Shown here in pieces: positions 23,341 through 32,740 of a stretch of 64,000 nt of DNA. Source of the DNA: an uncultured Dehalococcoidia bacterium (GTDB taxonomy: Bacteria > Chloroflexota > Dehalococcoidia > Lucifugimonadales > Lucifugimonadaceae); the NCBI GenBank assembly GCA_951812795.1, contig OX638325.1, positions 682,001 to 746,000 on the forward strand, read 5' to 3'. A program made the translations under genes and the position numbers. Numbering within the stretch: the first letter of the stretch is position 1; each line of letters begins with the position of its first letter. The notes beneath the pieces were generated by a model. The model saw only the letters and a program-made list of their open reading frames with translations, was not told the DNA's origin and did no database searches.

Positions 23341-26313
23341 TTAATCCGCCGGGTCGAGTTGCAAGGCGATGCGTATCAATCTATCCTGCTGCCGCCGGTG
23401 CAGCCAGTTTGAACCTGAGGCCGGACTGGGGCTCCGTGGGCGACCGATGTAGCGTATGCCCGTTTTGATGATCGACGCGATCGGCGTCCTGACAAAGTCC
23501 CATGCTCCGCGGTTGCGCGGCTCCTCTTGCAACCAGACAACATCCTTGTAGTTAGCGAACGACTCAAACGCGTCAACCAAGAGTTCCTCTGGGAACGGAT
23601 ACAGTTCTTCCAGCACGATCACTCCGATGTCTTTGACATCGGCGATCCTCGGATGCGTGGCTAAGTCGACGAAAATTTTGCCGCTGCATAGGACGACCCG
23701 CTTAACATCGTCGGGATTGGAGTTCGACAACGTGAACTTGCGGATTGGCCGGAAATTGCCTTCGGTGAAGTCGTTGATCGAAGATGCTGCGTGTGGATGC
23801 CGCAACAAGCTTTTGGGAGTCATTACAACCAACGGGCGTGCCCTATCGGGTTCGCCAAGCAACGCCGACTGAGACCGCAGGAGGTGAAAATACTGCGCGG
23901 AAGTAGTTGGATTAGCTATACGCATGTTGCCGCTTGAAGCAAGGTCCAGGAAGCGCTCGAGATGGGCATGAGAGTGGTTTGGCCCCTGCCCTTCATATCC
24001 ATGAGGGAGAAGCATCACAAGATTGGGACGTTGGCCCCATTTTTCCCTCGCCGAAACAATCATCTCATCGATGATTGCCTGAGCGTTGTTGACAAAATCC
24101 CCGAACTGCGCCTCCCAGATGACTAGACTCGATTCCGTAAAAACGCTGTAACCGTGCTCGAATCCGACGGGTCCAGCTTCGGACAGTGGGCTGTTGTAGA
24201 CCGAGAAACTGCCACCTTCAACTTGTTTCAGCGGATAGTATCGTTGACCGGTCTCGATGTCCCAAACGACGGCGTGACGTTGGCTGAAGGTTCCTCGAGC
24301 GCAATCCTGCCCGGTCAAGCGTACGGAAATACCCTCTTGCATCACGGAGCCGAGAGCCAATGCTTCCGCGTGTGCCCAATCGATACCCAGTTCGCCAACA
24401 TCACCAATCTCGTTTCGGCGGGCAAACACACGTTGGACCGTGGAATGCAATTTGAAGTTGTCCGGGATTGCGCTTATCTCACCGTTGAGCTTGATTAAAC
24501 GTTCCACGTCGATCGAAGTCTTTGGATACTCCTCGCCATGCATTCCCTCCGGCGTTAATCCCAAATCCGGCGGCTCTTGTCTCCGAGCTCCGGCACCTGA
24601 CGCATTAACGGCCTCCATCGCGGAGCTCAGCGATTCGAACGTGCCCGCAACAAATCCGTCGACATCTGCTTGCGAGACGACTTCCTCGGCGGCCAGACGC
24701 TCAGCCCATTTCTCGCGTAGCGTCGGATGCTGCGCAACCTTTTGATACACCAAGGGTTGCGTGAACCGTGGTTCATCATTCTCGTTATGACCATGTCGAC
24801 GGTAACCTACGAGGTCGATAACGAACTCTTTGCGGAACTTCAACCGATATGAAACTGCCATCTTTGCGGCGAGGGCGCATGCTTCAAGGTCTTCGGCATT
24901 GACGTGGACCACTGGGATCTCGTAACCTCGCGCAATGTCCGAACAATATTGGCCCGAATATCCTTCATCCGGCTCGGTGGTGAACCCTAACTGGTTGTTG
25001 GCGATGACGTGGATCGCACCACCGACCGAATATCCATCGAGATTGACGAGGTTTAGTGATTCGGCCACTATTCCCTGGCCGGCGAATGCGGCGTCACCAT
25101 GAATCAACAACCCCATCGCCTCTAGGTGCGGATCGTCACGTTCTTCCGCAGCATCTTGTATCGATCTGACGGCACCCAATACGACCGGATCGACCATCTC
25201 CAGATGGCTCGGATTGGGCAACAGCCGCAACTGGATATCGGTAAACCCATCCTGATTTACGTCGACATCGGCGCGAGAACCGAGGTGGTATTTCACATCC
25301 GTCAACCAGCCAGCTGCTTCCATAGCCGCTAAGTGGGCGAACCTGCCTTCCAAGAATCCCGTCAACAAAGATTCGTAGGGCTGTTCAAGCAGATGCGCCA
25401 ACGTGTTCAAACGCCCACGATGCGGCATACCCATCACGATCTGTTTGACATTGAACGCCGATTGCAGGATTATCTGGTCGATCAGCGGGATCAACGCATC
25501 CAATCCCTCCAGGCTGTACCAACGTTTTCCAGGAAAAGTTGCGTGGAGATACTTTTCGAATCCTTCGACTTTGGTCAACAGTTCAAGTTGATAACGCTTC
25601 TGGGAATCGGGCATAAACTGCATGGCCGATTGGTTTTCGACTTGGTTCTGTAGCCAAAGGCGCTCCTCGACGCTATGGATATGGTCGAACTCGTACCCGA
25701 TTGAACCGCTGTAGTACGACTTCAACTCCTCAATGGCTTCGCCGATCGTCGGTCGAGCCAACCATTGGCGAATCTCGTCGTTCGCGTCGGCGAGCAATCG
25801 AGACGACGCAGCCAGGGTTTCTGGCAACACCCCGAAACGCTCCGGACGCAGATGATCGTCTGACCGCGGCAACATGCCCAACGGGTCAATATCGGCGGCC
25901 TGATGACCGTCTTCCCGGATGGCGTTAATCAACCGCTCAACGCGAACGATTTGTTCGGCTGAGACGCCCGGATGGACTACGACCTCCAGGGCCGGCGCCT
26001 CTTCGTCTGCTTCTAGGCCGTCTGCATCTCGACTTCCGTTGCTCGCGACAACAATTTCATCGGTTGGCGGTTCTTCGATCAGTTCGTCGGTGTGACCTTC
26101 GACGCCCGGAGCGAAGGTGGCCTCGAATGAGGGGTCCAACAGAAGGCCGTCGTATTCGAAATCGGTTTCGACGCCGTTGGCGCCGTCGGAAGCAAGCGAC
26201 GCCGTATCACCGTCCAATATGCTCGCGGCATACGCTTCATTGAAACCGGCAAATGCTCCGTACAACTCAACGGAAGTTTCGTCGCCGTTTTGTTTTCTCG
26301 AGTTTCCGGTCAT
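23341..26313 (-). CDS. sucA: 2-oxoglutarate dehydrogenase E1 component
   Basis: A 990-residue thiamine-diphosphate enzyme decarboxylating 2-oxoglutarate. Residues 17-35 (YGAFAGFNEAYAASI) form the short N-terminal segment typical of E1o. An unusual acidic stretch of ~90 residues (about 36-125) separates it from the body at GVSAEQIVRVERLINAI. Later come MGMPHRGRLN, the TPP-binding GDAAFAGQG ... NNQLGFTT, GYRRHGHNE, and near the end EEPRNRGAWDFV. The enlarged linker makes it ~60 residues longer than usual. ATG at 26313. Confidence 0.95.
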   Translation of the reverse strand: MTGNSRKQNGDETSVELYGAFAGFNEAYAASILDGDTASLASDGANGVETDFEYDGLLLDPSFEATFAPGVEGHTDELIEEPPTDEIVVASNGSRDADGLEADEEAPALEVVVHPGVSAEQIVRVERLINAIREDGHQAADIDPLGMLPRSDDHLRPERFGVLPETLAASSRLLADANDEIRQWLARPTIGEAIEELKSYYSGSIGYEFDHIHSVEERLWLQNQVENQSAMQFMPDSQKRYQLELLTKVEGFEKYLHATFPGKRWYSLEGLDALIPLIDQIILQSAFNVKQIVMGMPHRGRLNTLAHLLEQPYESLLTGFLEGRFAHLAAMEAAGWLTDVKYHLGSRADVDVNQDGFTDIQLRLLPNPSHLEMVDPVVLGAVRSIQDAAEERDDPHLEAMGLLIHGDAAFAGQGIVAESLNLVNLDGYSVGGAIHVIANNQLGFTTEPDEGYSGQYCSDIARGYEIPVVHVNAEDLEACALAAKMAVSYRLKFRKEFVIDLVGYRRHGHNENDEPRFTQPLVYQKVAQHPTLREKWAERLAAEEVVSQADVDGFVAGTFESLSSAMEAVNASGAGARRQEPPDLGLTPEGMHGEEYPKTSIDVERLIKLNGEISAIPDNFKLHSTVQRVFARRNEIGDVGELGIDWAHAEALALGSVMQEGISVRLTGQDCARGTFSQRHAVVWDIETGQRYYPLKQVEGGSFSVYNSPLSEAGPVGFEHGYSVFTESSLVIWEAQFGDFVNNAQAIIDEMIVSAREKWGQRPNLVMLLPHGYEGQGPNHSHAHLERFLDLASSGNMRIANPTTSAQYFHLLRSQSALLGEPDRARPLVVMTPKSLLRHPHAASSINDFTEGNFRPIRKFTLSNSNPDDVKRVVLCSGKIFVDLATHPRIADVKDIGVIVLEELYPFPEELLVDAFESFANYKDVVWLQEEPRNRGAWDFVRTPIASIIKTGIRYIGRPRSPSPASGSNWLHRRQQDRLIRIALQLDPAD

Positions 26314-26454
26314 GCTTTGCTGGTCAGGATGTCTGGATTCACCCGCCTTGATTCACGCCTAGCGCCCAACCACTACCAGTACATTGTCGCAGTCTACCTA
26401 CGCGAATATCCACTTCGACTAACCAAACGCCTTCCGTGTACGCCCTGCCTACCA

Positions 26455-27447
26455 TCAACGCATCCGTCCGGGAGACTGCCAAAAGTCAGCGTTGTAGCCG
26501 AGAATCTGCTTCAATTCTTCGGTCGCAGTTGACAGCGCTTTCTCAACATCGGCAGGGAGGTCGTAATCGAAGCTCGGTATGTTGAGTGCCACCTCATCAA
26601 GATTGCGCGCGCCGACCAAAAGGCTGGTTACACCTTCTTGCGCCAATGCCCATGCCAAAGACAGCTTGGCCGGATGCTCACCGACTTCATCGGCTATCTC
26701 CAAGACGGCCGCGATCGCCGCGAATGTCTCCTCTTCGCATCCGTCTTCGCCGTGGACGGACTGTTCCCGATCCTTGTGGAAGTGACGACTCCGAGACAAT
26801 CCCGGCGGAACGTCGTCCGCGGTCGCGTACCGACCAGTCAAAAGTCCTTGCTGCAATGGGCTGTAGCAAATGACACCGACATCGTTGGCTACGCAGGTCG
26901 GCTTGATGGCAAATTCTAGGGCTCGCCAAAGTAGGTTGTAGGGAAGCTGGTCCGATACGATGACGCCACACTCGAGGATGTCGGTCAGATCGTGCGCCGC
27001 GAAATTGCAGACGCCCAAAGCCCGCACTTTGCCGCTTTCCTGCAGCTTCAACAACTCTGCCATCGTATCCGCGATCGGAACGTCGTGGTTGGGCCAGTGG
27101 ATCTGGTAGAGATCGATATAGTCAGTCCCCAACCTTGTCAAGCTCGCATCGCACCTTTCGGCGATAACGTGCGGATCTTGATCTGTTCTGCTGAACTTGG
27201 TCGCAATAACAGCATCGCCCCGGCGTCCCGCGAGTGCGCGTCCGAGAACTACTTCCGAATTGGAATCGTCCGAATATCCCTCTGCGGTGTCGAAAAAGTT
27301 AACGCCCGCATCGAGCGCGGCATGAACCGCGGCGATCGAGTCGTTATCGTCCTGTGGTCCCCAAACCCGGCCGCCGGCGAAAGGCCAACACCCTAACGCC
27401 ATCCTAGAGACCTCTATGCCGCCGTCTCCTAGCGTTGCGTATCTCAT
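26455..27447 (-). CDS. Aldo/keto reductase
   Basis: A 330-residue TIM-barrel NADPH oxidoreductase. The catalytic set is visible: the Asp and Tyr of NFFDTAEGYSDDSNSE, Lys in VIATKFS, and His in YQIHWPN. The cofactor end has LLVGARNLDEV. ATG at 27447 has GAGGAA eight bases upstream. A longer frame to 27597 exists but runs through the selenocysteine tRNA gene, so it is not used. The substrate is unknown; members of this branch reduce varied aldehydes or act as potassium-channel-beta-like oxidoreductases. Confidence 0.9.
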   Translation of the reverse strand: MRYATLGDGGIEVSRMALGCWPFAGGRVWGPQDDNDSIAAVHAALDAGVNFFDTAEGYSDDSNSEVVLGRALAGRRGDAVIATKFSRTDQDPHVIAERCDASLTRLGTDYIDLYQIHWPNHDVPIADTMAELLKLQESGKVRALGVCNFAAHDLTDILECGVIVSDQLPYNLLWRALEFAIKPTCVANDVGVICYSPLQQGLLTGRYATADDVPPGLSRSRHFHKDREQSVHGEDGCEEETFAAIAAVLEIADEVGEHPAKLSLAWALAQEGVTSLLVGARNLDEVALNIPSFDYDLPADVEKALSTATEELKQILGYNADFWQSPGRMR

Positions 27448-27499
27448 GGCTTGGTTCCTCGAATTTCCTTTGACTCGGTCTCGATCACAGTACGCGGTG

Positions 27500-27595
27500 G
27501 CGGGAGTGCAAGGGAGTCGAACCCTCCGCGCACACCGAAGGGTGCACGCCAGCGGATTTGAAGTCCGTGAAGCCCACCGGGACCCATCCACTCCC
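27500..27595 (-). tRNA. selC: tRNA-Sec (anticodon TCA)
   Basis: A 96-base gene with the hallmarks of bacterial tRNA-Sec. The anticodon stem-loop CGGACTTCAAATCCG carries TCA, which reads UGA. A long variable arm GCGTGCACC/GGTGTGCGC forms nine pairs. The D-stem GGGTCC/GGGCTT has six pairs, and the T-arm is GAGGG-TTCGACT-CCCTT. The acceptor GGGAGTG/CACTCCC is followed by discriminator G and an encoded CCA. The ACTTCAAAT and TTCGACTCC blocks match those of E. coli selC. It implies a UGA-decoding selenocysteine system in this organism; selA, selB and selD are not in the window. Confidence 0.95.
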
Positions 27596-27662
27596 ACGCT
27601 GCTGCTAAATCACGATATTAAAGCCAATCAGTTTCGGATTTGTGTGCAATCGCGTCCTAACA

Positions 27663-27695
27663 AACGAAAAGGGCGGTATTTGCCACCGCCCTTCT
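27663..27695 (-). terminator. Rho-independent terminator after trxA
   Basis: On the minus strand a perfect nine-pair stem (AAGGGCGGT at 27669-27677 with ACCGCCCTT at 27685-27693) and seven-base loop are followed by TTTTCGTTTG. It lies 26 bases after the thioredoxin stop and upstream of selC. Confidence 0.85.
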
Positions 27696-27720
27696 CAACT
27701 TCTCTGATTGCTCCGGGACA

Positions 27721-28056
27721 TTAGGCAGCCATTTGCAGAACGCCTTGGAGCTTTTCCTTCAACACGCTCTCGGGGACTGCGCCGACTACCTGCTCAACGG
27801 GGCTGCCATCTCGGAAGATAAGCAACGTCGGAATGCTACGAACACCGTAGGTGCCAGATAGCCCCGGGTTCTGATCGACGTCAACCTTTGCAAATTTGAC
27901 TATTCCGTCGTAATCATTGGCCAATTTTTCAACCACCGGCGCAACCATCTTGCACGGTCCGCACCATTCGGCCCAAAAATCAACTAGTACCGGGATATCT
28001 GCTGAAAGAACTTCGGATTGAAAATCGGCATCGTTTACATCGATCGGATGTGCCAT
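27721..28056 (-). CDS. trxA: Thioredoxin
   Basis: A 111-residue thioredoxin, the general cytosolic dithiol reductant. The active site is FWAEWCGPCKM, the canonical W-C-G-P-C. The cis-proline lies in RSIPTLLIF and the family residues KVDVDQNP precede it. ATG at 28056 has GGAG eight bases upstream; the preceding in-frame TTG is less likely. A strong terminator follows, so it is probably its own transcription unit or the end of one. Confidence 0.96.
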   Translation of the reverse strand: MAHPIDVNDADFQSEVLSADIPVLVDFWAEWCGPCKMVAPVVEKLANDYDGIVKFAKVDVDQNPGLSGTYGVRSIPTLLIFRDGSPVEQVVGAVPESVLKEKLQGVLQMAA

Positions 28057-28195
28057 CAAGTTAGCTCCGTTTCTGTTTCACTCGAGCGTTTACGTCAAAC
28101 CACGCGACCCCACCAAATTCGGACGGGTGCTCTCCCAAGATTCTACCACCTGATTAAACTCTCGTAGTCGCGGACACCATCGAGTCGTGGTGATT

Positions 28196-30925
28196 TTAGA
28201 CCGCCAACAATTCGGCTTCCCGATCTCTGGCCACGACTTTTAGCGTCACCCGGTGCACATCGAGGCTGGGCACCGTCGGAGACGCGTCCGGGTATTCGCA
28301 CTCCTCCATGTATGTGGCCAATTCGGCGAACAGCGTCGTCGTTTGAACGATGCCGCGCAAGGCGTGATCTGAGACCGTCGCCAAACCCGAAGCGAGGGGT
28401 TCGCCATCGTTCTCTCTGACCACCGCGACGGTATCTCCCTCCGAGATTCCGAGCGGCTCCAAATCATCCGGATGAAGCTCGATATATTCGACGCGGTCGA
28501 CGACGTTCAGGTAGTTTCGTTCGCCGAGCGTCGTTTCACGATCTGGTTGGTGAAGAACGCGACCGGGAGCGAAGTAAATGCCGTCTCTGCCAAATGACGA
28601 GAAATCGGGCTTCGTAATCTCAAAGTTCGACATGGTCTGGCTGTCTCTTGAATTTGAAGTCGTGATGACGCCACCGTTTGACAGCGCGTCGTGGTTCAGC
28701 CCGTCGTATTCGGGGATGGTCGCGCAGATCGCATCGAAAATCTCGCTCGCCGTTGCGAAATCGAACCCCGAGCTGCCCATGGTATTGGCCAGTCCGCAAA
28801 AAACCTCCCAACCGGCCAGTTCATCGAACCTAGGTTCATTCATTTTGTTGACGATTTGAACCCGAGACTCGATGTTCGTCACCGTCGATGTCCGCTCCGA
28901 GAATGGCGCCGCCGCGAATACGATGTCGGCCTTGGACGTAATGTCGTTGTCGAACACCGACGACACGATCAATGTGTCGAGCGAGCCTAGCAACGAATTC
29001 ATTTCTCCCAACTGTCGGGCCGTCGGGTTGATACCGTCCGCCATCACCACCGCTGCCTTGATGGTGCCGTCACGGATACCATCCAGAATTTCGGTAATGC
29101 CTTTAGCTTCGCCGGCGGGAAAATCGACGCCCCATGTGTCACACAGCCGAGCTGCGAGACGGGACCCGGCATCCAATGGGCGACAGCCTACTTGCTCCGA
29201 TCCGCGGGCGTTAGCGCCGAAATAGAGCGGATAGACCCCTTGGCCTGGTCCGTCGGCAGTACCGTTGAGCAATCGCAGATTCATCACCGCATCGACCAGA
29301 GCATCATGCCTAACCGTGGGCACCGTATCAGCACCGAGCAAAACCGCCATCTCACGGCTACTCGCAAGCGCGGCCGCAGCCTCGGCGAAATCATCAACCA
29401 TGACTTCACAATATGTCGCGATCCTACCGAGGTCATAGTCCCACAAGGCGGCTTTGAACGCATCGGCGTTGGTCGTTTTTTCGTTAATGAAGTCGACCTG
29501 CTCCAAAGTCGAATCGAATACCGCGCGGACGATGCCCATCACGGCCATATCGGCAGTCCCAATCCGAGGCCGCAACCAAACGTCCGCATAACGCGTCAGC
29601 TCGGTTTCTCTCTGATCGATCACGACTATCTTGGCTCCACGACTCGCTGCCCGTTTGACCGGCACCGCCAAGACATTTTGATCCTCGGTCGGATTACCTG
29701 AAACGACCAAGACCGAGTTGGCGTTCTCGATGTCCCAGATCGAGCGCTTCGTGTGCCCGATGTCCCAACGATTGGATACGTGATGCATCACGTCATCAAT
29801 GAAGTTGTGGGCGTGATCGACGTTGTTGGTTTTCAGCGCAGACCGCGCAAATTTCTGTGCGATGAAGTTGTCTTCGTTGCTCCCCCGAGGCGAAGCGATG
29901 ACGGCGATCTCGTGTGGTTCGAATTTCGACAGCGCCTCCGCGCCGGCATTGAATGCGTCTTCCAAACTCGCCTTGGTGAGGATTCCGTCTTTCCTGAAAT
30001 AGGCGCGCTTCAAACGAGAACGATGGTTCGGGTAGTCGTAACCGAACTTACCCTTGAAGCAAGCCTGCCCTTGATTGACTTTGCCATTCACATCGCCTCG
30101 GAAGCGAATTATCTTGTCGAATTTGTTGACCTCGGCGATCATCTGGCATCCGACGGCGCAGTTGGTGCATGTAGTGGTGACCTGTCGGCTTGCCTTCTCC
30201 CACTTGTATTCACGCTCCACCAGCGCTCCGGTGGGACAGACATCGATGCATGCGCCGCAAAACTCGCAGCCCGATTCCATGAGAGATGTGCCGTGCGAAG
30301 TCCCGACTAGGGACACGCCGGAACGCGCTACCAACGTCAGCGCATTGTCGCCTCGGACTTCCTCACACACCCGAACACATCGAGCGCAAACGATGCAGAG
30401 GTTGTAGTCGCGGTCATAGAGCGGGTCGTCGGCATGGATCGGCAAATCTCGACGGTTGTAATTCAGCGGCGTGCGGAGGTCCAACTCGACCGAGCGGACG
30501 GTGTCCTTCAATTCGCATCGCTCGTTCTTGGGGCAAATCGTGCAGCGATCGGTGACATCTACGTGCCTTTGACAGACGTCTTGTGGACCGCAGAGCTCAA
30601 TTCGGTGGCAGGTTAAACAACCGTGGGGGTGCTCCGACATCAACAGTTCGATGATGCCGCGACGCAGCTCGTTCACCGACTCGTTTTTCGTCTCCACCAC
30701 CATATCGGGCATCGGCATTGCGGTGCACGAGGCCAGCGTCATCTTCCTGCCATTGGCCTCCGTATCCACCACACAGGTACGGCAGGCACCGTAAGGTTTC
30801 ATGTGGGGGAAGTAACAGAGGTACGGGATATAGATGCCAGCATCTAGCGCAGCTTGCAGAATCGTCTGCCCCGGTTCAGCCTCTAGTTGCTGTCCGTCGA
30901 CCGTGAACTTGATGGGATCAGGCAT
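28196..30925 (-). CDS. nuoG: NADH-quinone oxidoreductase subunit G-like (NuoG / FdhA-like) protein
   Basis: A 909-residue Fe-S/molybdopterin-fold subunit. The 2Fe-2S ferredoxin domain has C37, C48, C51 and C67. A His-Cys cluster region (about 99-140) has two Cys triads, C103/C106/C112 and C128/C131/C137, where one is usual. Two 4Fe-4S follow (C177-C180-C183-C187 and C220-C223-C226-C230), then another cluster C253-C256-C260-C289. The molybdopterin-like domains are complete, but the FDH catalytic Cys/Sec position aligns with M380 (DDVMHHVS), so formate oxidation is unlikely. It is third in nuoE-nuoF-nuoG; it should pass electrons from NADH into a larger complex. Confidence 0.85.
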   Translation of the reverse strand: MPDPIKFTVDGQQLEAEPGQTILQAALDAGIYIPYLCYFPHMKPYGACRTCVVDTEANGRKMTLASCTAMPMPDMVVETKNESVNELRRGIIELLMSEHPHGCLTCHRIELCGPQDVCQRHVDVTDRCTICPKNERCELKDTVRSVELDLRTPLNYNRRDLPIHADDPLYDRDYNLCIVCARCVRVCEEVRGDNALTLVARSGVSLVGTSHGTSLMESGCEFCGACIDVCPTGALVEREYKWEKASRQVTTTCTNCAVGCQMIAEVNKFDKIIRFRGDVNGKVNQGQACFKGKFGYDYPNHRSRLKRAYFRKDGILTKASLEDAFNAGAEALSKFEPHEIAVIASPRGSNEDNFIAQKFARSALKTNNVDHAHNFIDDVMHHVSNRWDIGHTKRSIWDIENANSVLVVSGNPTEDQNVLAVPVKRAASRGAKIVVIDQRETELTRYADVWLRPRIGTADMAVMGIVRAVFDSTLEQVDFINEKTTNADAFKAALWDYDLGRIATYCEVMVDDFAEAAAALASSREMAVLLGADTVPTVRHDALVDAVMNLRLLNGTADGPGQGVYPLYFGANARGSEQVGCRPLDAGSRLAARLCDTWGVDFPAGEAKGITEILDGIRDGTIKAAVVMADGINPTARQLGEMNSLLGSLDTLIVSSVFDNDITSKADIVFAAAPFSERTSTVTNIESRVQIVNKMNEPRFDELAGWEVFCGLANTMGSSGFDFATASEIFDAICATIPEYDGLNHDALSNGGVITTSNSRDSQTMSNFEITKPDFSSFGRDGIYFAPGRVLHQPDRETTLGERNYLNVVDRVEYIELHPDDLEPLGISEGDTVAVVRENDGEPLASGLATVSDHALRGIVQTTTLFAELATYMEECEYPDASPTVPSLDVHRVTLKVVARDREAELLAV

Positions 30926-30958
30926 ATCTACTTTCGCCGCCGTTAGTCGGACTCGGAT

Positions 30959-32740
30959 TCATGGGCGCGTGCGACTCGGCAAGATCATGGAACCATCGCC
31001 GAATGGTCCTGATTTTTCCAACTCGCCGTTGAATCGCTTTTCAAACTCCTCGCCAAAGTAGTTGATGGCCGAAGAGACCGGGTTGTAACCGAGTTGGCCG
31101 TGACCGCAAAGTGAACCGATCTTCATATTGTTGCCGACGGTTTCCAACAATTTCATATCGCCCGGTTTCGCCTCGTTTTTGCACAACCTGTCGAACACGT
31201 CCAGCATGTGCGTATTTCCGAGCCGGCACGGGAAACACTTGCCACAAGACTCGAACTGATTGAACGCAATGAGATTGCGGACGAGGTCAACGATGTCGGT
31301 GGTTTCGTCTCCGACGATAATCCCGCCAGATCCCAATATGGCTCCCGACTCCGCCATCGCATCGAAATCAATCTCCGTATCGAACGCCTCCTCGCCCATG
31401 ACGCCACCCAACGGTCCACCAGTCTGCAACACCTTGATACGCTCGGAACCCTCCGCAACACCACCACCGATATCCTCAAGCACTTGACGGATCGTCAATC
31501 CCATCTCAACTTCGTACATGCCTGGGCGTTTGATGTGACCGGTCAGGCACACGAGCGCCGTTCCTGACGAAGACTCGGTGCCAACATTCTTGAATTCGAC
31601 CCCGCCAGACGCCACTATTCCGGGCACGTAGGCGATGGTCTTGACGTTGTTGATGTTGGTCGGTTTTTGGAAAAGTCCGGCCTGTGCCGGGAACGGTGGC
31701 TTGTATCGCGGCGTCGAGCGTTTCCCCTCAATCGCCTCCATCATTGCCGTTTCCTCGCCCGCAACGTACGAATCACCGGTTAGCGAGACCTCCATATCGA
31801 AGGTGAACTCGGATCCTAAGATGTCCTTGCCTAGGATGCCGTTTTCGTATGCTTCATCGATTGCCCGGCGGGTCGCCTCGATGGGGATGTCGTGACCTTG
31901 ACGGATGAATACCACCCCGTGCGTCGAGTTGGTCGCGTATCCATTGATGATCAAGCCCTCGATGAGCCGATGCGGATCGCTTTCCAAAATTCCCTTGTCG
32001 TTGAACGCGCCTGGGTCGCCCTCTTCGCAATTGCACAGCACGTACTTCACTGGTGCCTGGCTAGGCGCTAGGAACGACCACTTCAATCCCGTCGGAAACG
32101 CTGCTCCCCCGCGCCCGCGAAGACCTGAAGTCTTGACTTCTTCGACCACTTCTTCCGGTTTCATCGAGAGAACCGCTTTGTTGAGCGCCGCGTAACCGTC
32201 ATGAGCGATGTACTGAAAAATGTCGTGCGGATCGATGTTCCCGAAATTGGCGGTGAGTATCTTTCTCTGTTTGGCGTTCGCCGGTAGTTCGTCCCATTGC
32301 GGGAGATGTGTGACGTACGGGTCGCGGTGACCGGTGTACGCATAGGCCGATTCGTGCAGTGGGCGCTCGTCACGCCCGTCAACGAAGTGCGCGACGATAT
32401 CAGGCACCATTTCCGGCGTCACGTTGGCGTGCAGAATCCGGTTGATTCCGGGAACGACTACATCAACGATCGGTTCCAAGTACATGAGACCGTGTGCGCC
32501 AACCATCGACAGATTGATCCGATTCGAGCCTTCTGGGCCGAATGGTTTGAGCGCGTCGAATACCGCCTGTGCCCCTGCGGCTTGGCCCGAAGCTCCAAAC
32601 CCGACTCGAACCCAAGGCCTATCCCCCGCCACCAAGTCATCCCATCGCTGCATAGCACGCGCCCGCAACAGCGCATACGGCGTTTGCTGGCTCATCACCA
32701 CCGCGTAGGAGTCTACAGGTGCTTCAATGCGCGATACCAT
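30959..32740 (-). CDS. nuoF: NADH-quinone oxidoreductase subunit F-like (NuoF / HydB-like)
   Basis: A 593-residue protein that binds NADH and FMN. An N-terminal thioredoxin-like region (~1-130) lacks the usual Cys set. The core has GLRGRGGAAFPTGLKWSF (FMN/NADH glycine-rich loop), CNCEEGDPGAFND and GAYVAGEE-like DSYVAGEETAMMEAIEG. The C-terminal 4Fe-4S site is ESCGKCFPCR with a later Cys in GSLCGHGQLG. It is longer than NuoF of complex I and resembles the beta subunits of NAD-linked formate dehydrogenases or bifurcating hydrogenases. ATG at 32740 has AGGAG seven bases upstream and overlaps the nuoE end. Confidence 0.9.
   Translation of the reverse strand: MVSRIEAPVDSYAVVMSQQTPYALLRARAMQRWDDLVAGDRPWVRVGFGASGQAAGAQAVFDALKPFGPEGSNRINLSMVGAHGLMYLEPIVDVVVPGINRILHANVTPEMVPDIVAHFVDGRDERPLHESAYAYTGHRDPYVTHLPQWDELPANAKQRKILTANFGNIDPHDIFQYIAHDGYAALNKAVLSMKPEEVVEEVKTSGLRGRGGAAFPTGLKWSFLAPSQAPVKYVLCNCEEGDPGAFNDKGILESDPHRLIEGLIINGYATNSTHGVVFIRQGHDIPIEATRRAIDEAYENGILGKDILGSEFTFDMEVSLTGDSYVAGEETAMMEAIEGKRSTPRYKPPFPAQAGLFQKPTNINNVKTIAYVPGIVASGGVEFKNVGTESSSGTALVCLTGHIKRPGMYEVEMGLTIRQVLEDIGGGVAEGSERIKVLQTGGPLGGVMGEEAFDTEIDFDAMAESGAILGSGGIIVGDETTDIVDLVRNLIAFNQFESCGKCFPCRLGNTHMLDVFDRLCKNEAKPGDMKLLETVGNNMKIGSLCGHGQLGYNPVSSAINYFGEEFEKRFNGELEKSGPFGDGSMILPSRTRP

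Noticed and set aside
27448-27597. N-terminal extension of the aldo/keto reductase
   Set aside because: It overlaps the selenocysteine tRNA gene; ATG 27447 has a good binding site and the family start.
28196-30925. Selenocysteine formate dehydrogenase
   Set aside because: The catalytic position is ATG (Met380), not TGA or a Cys codon, so despite the selC gene it is not a Sec enzyme and probably not a formate dehydrogenase.
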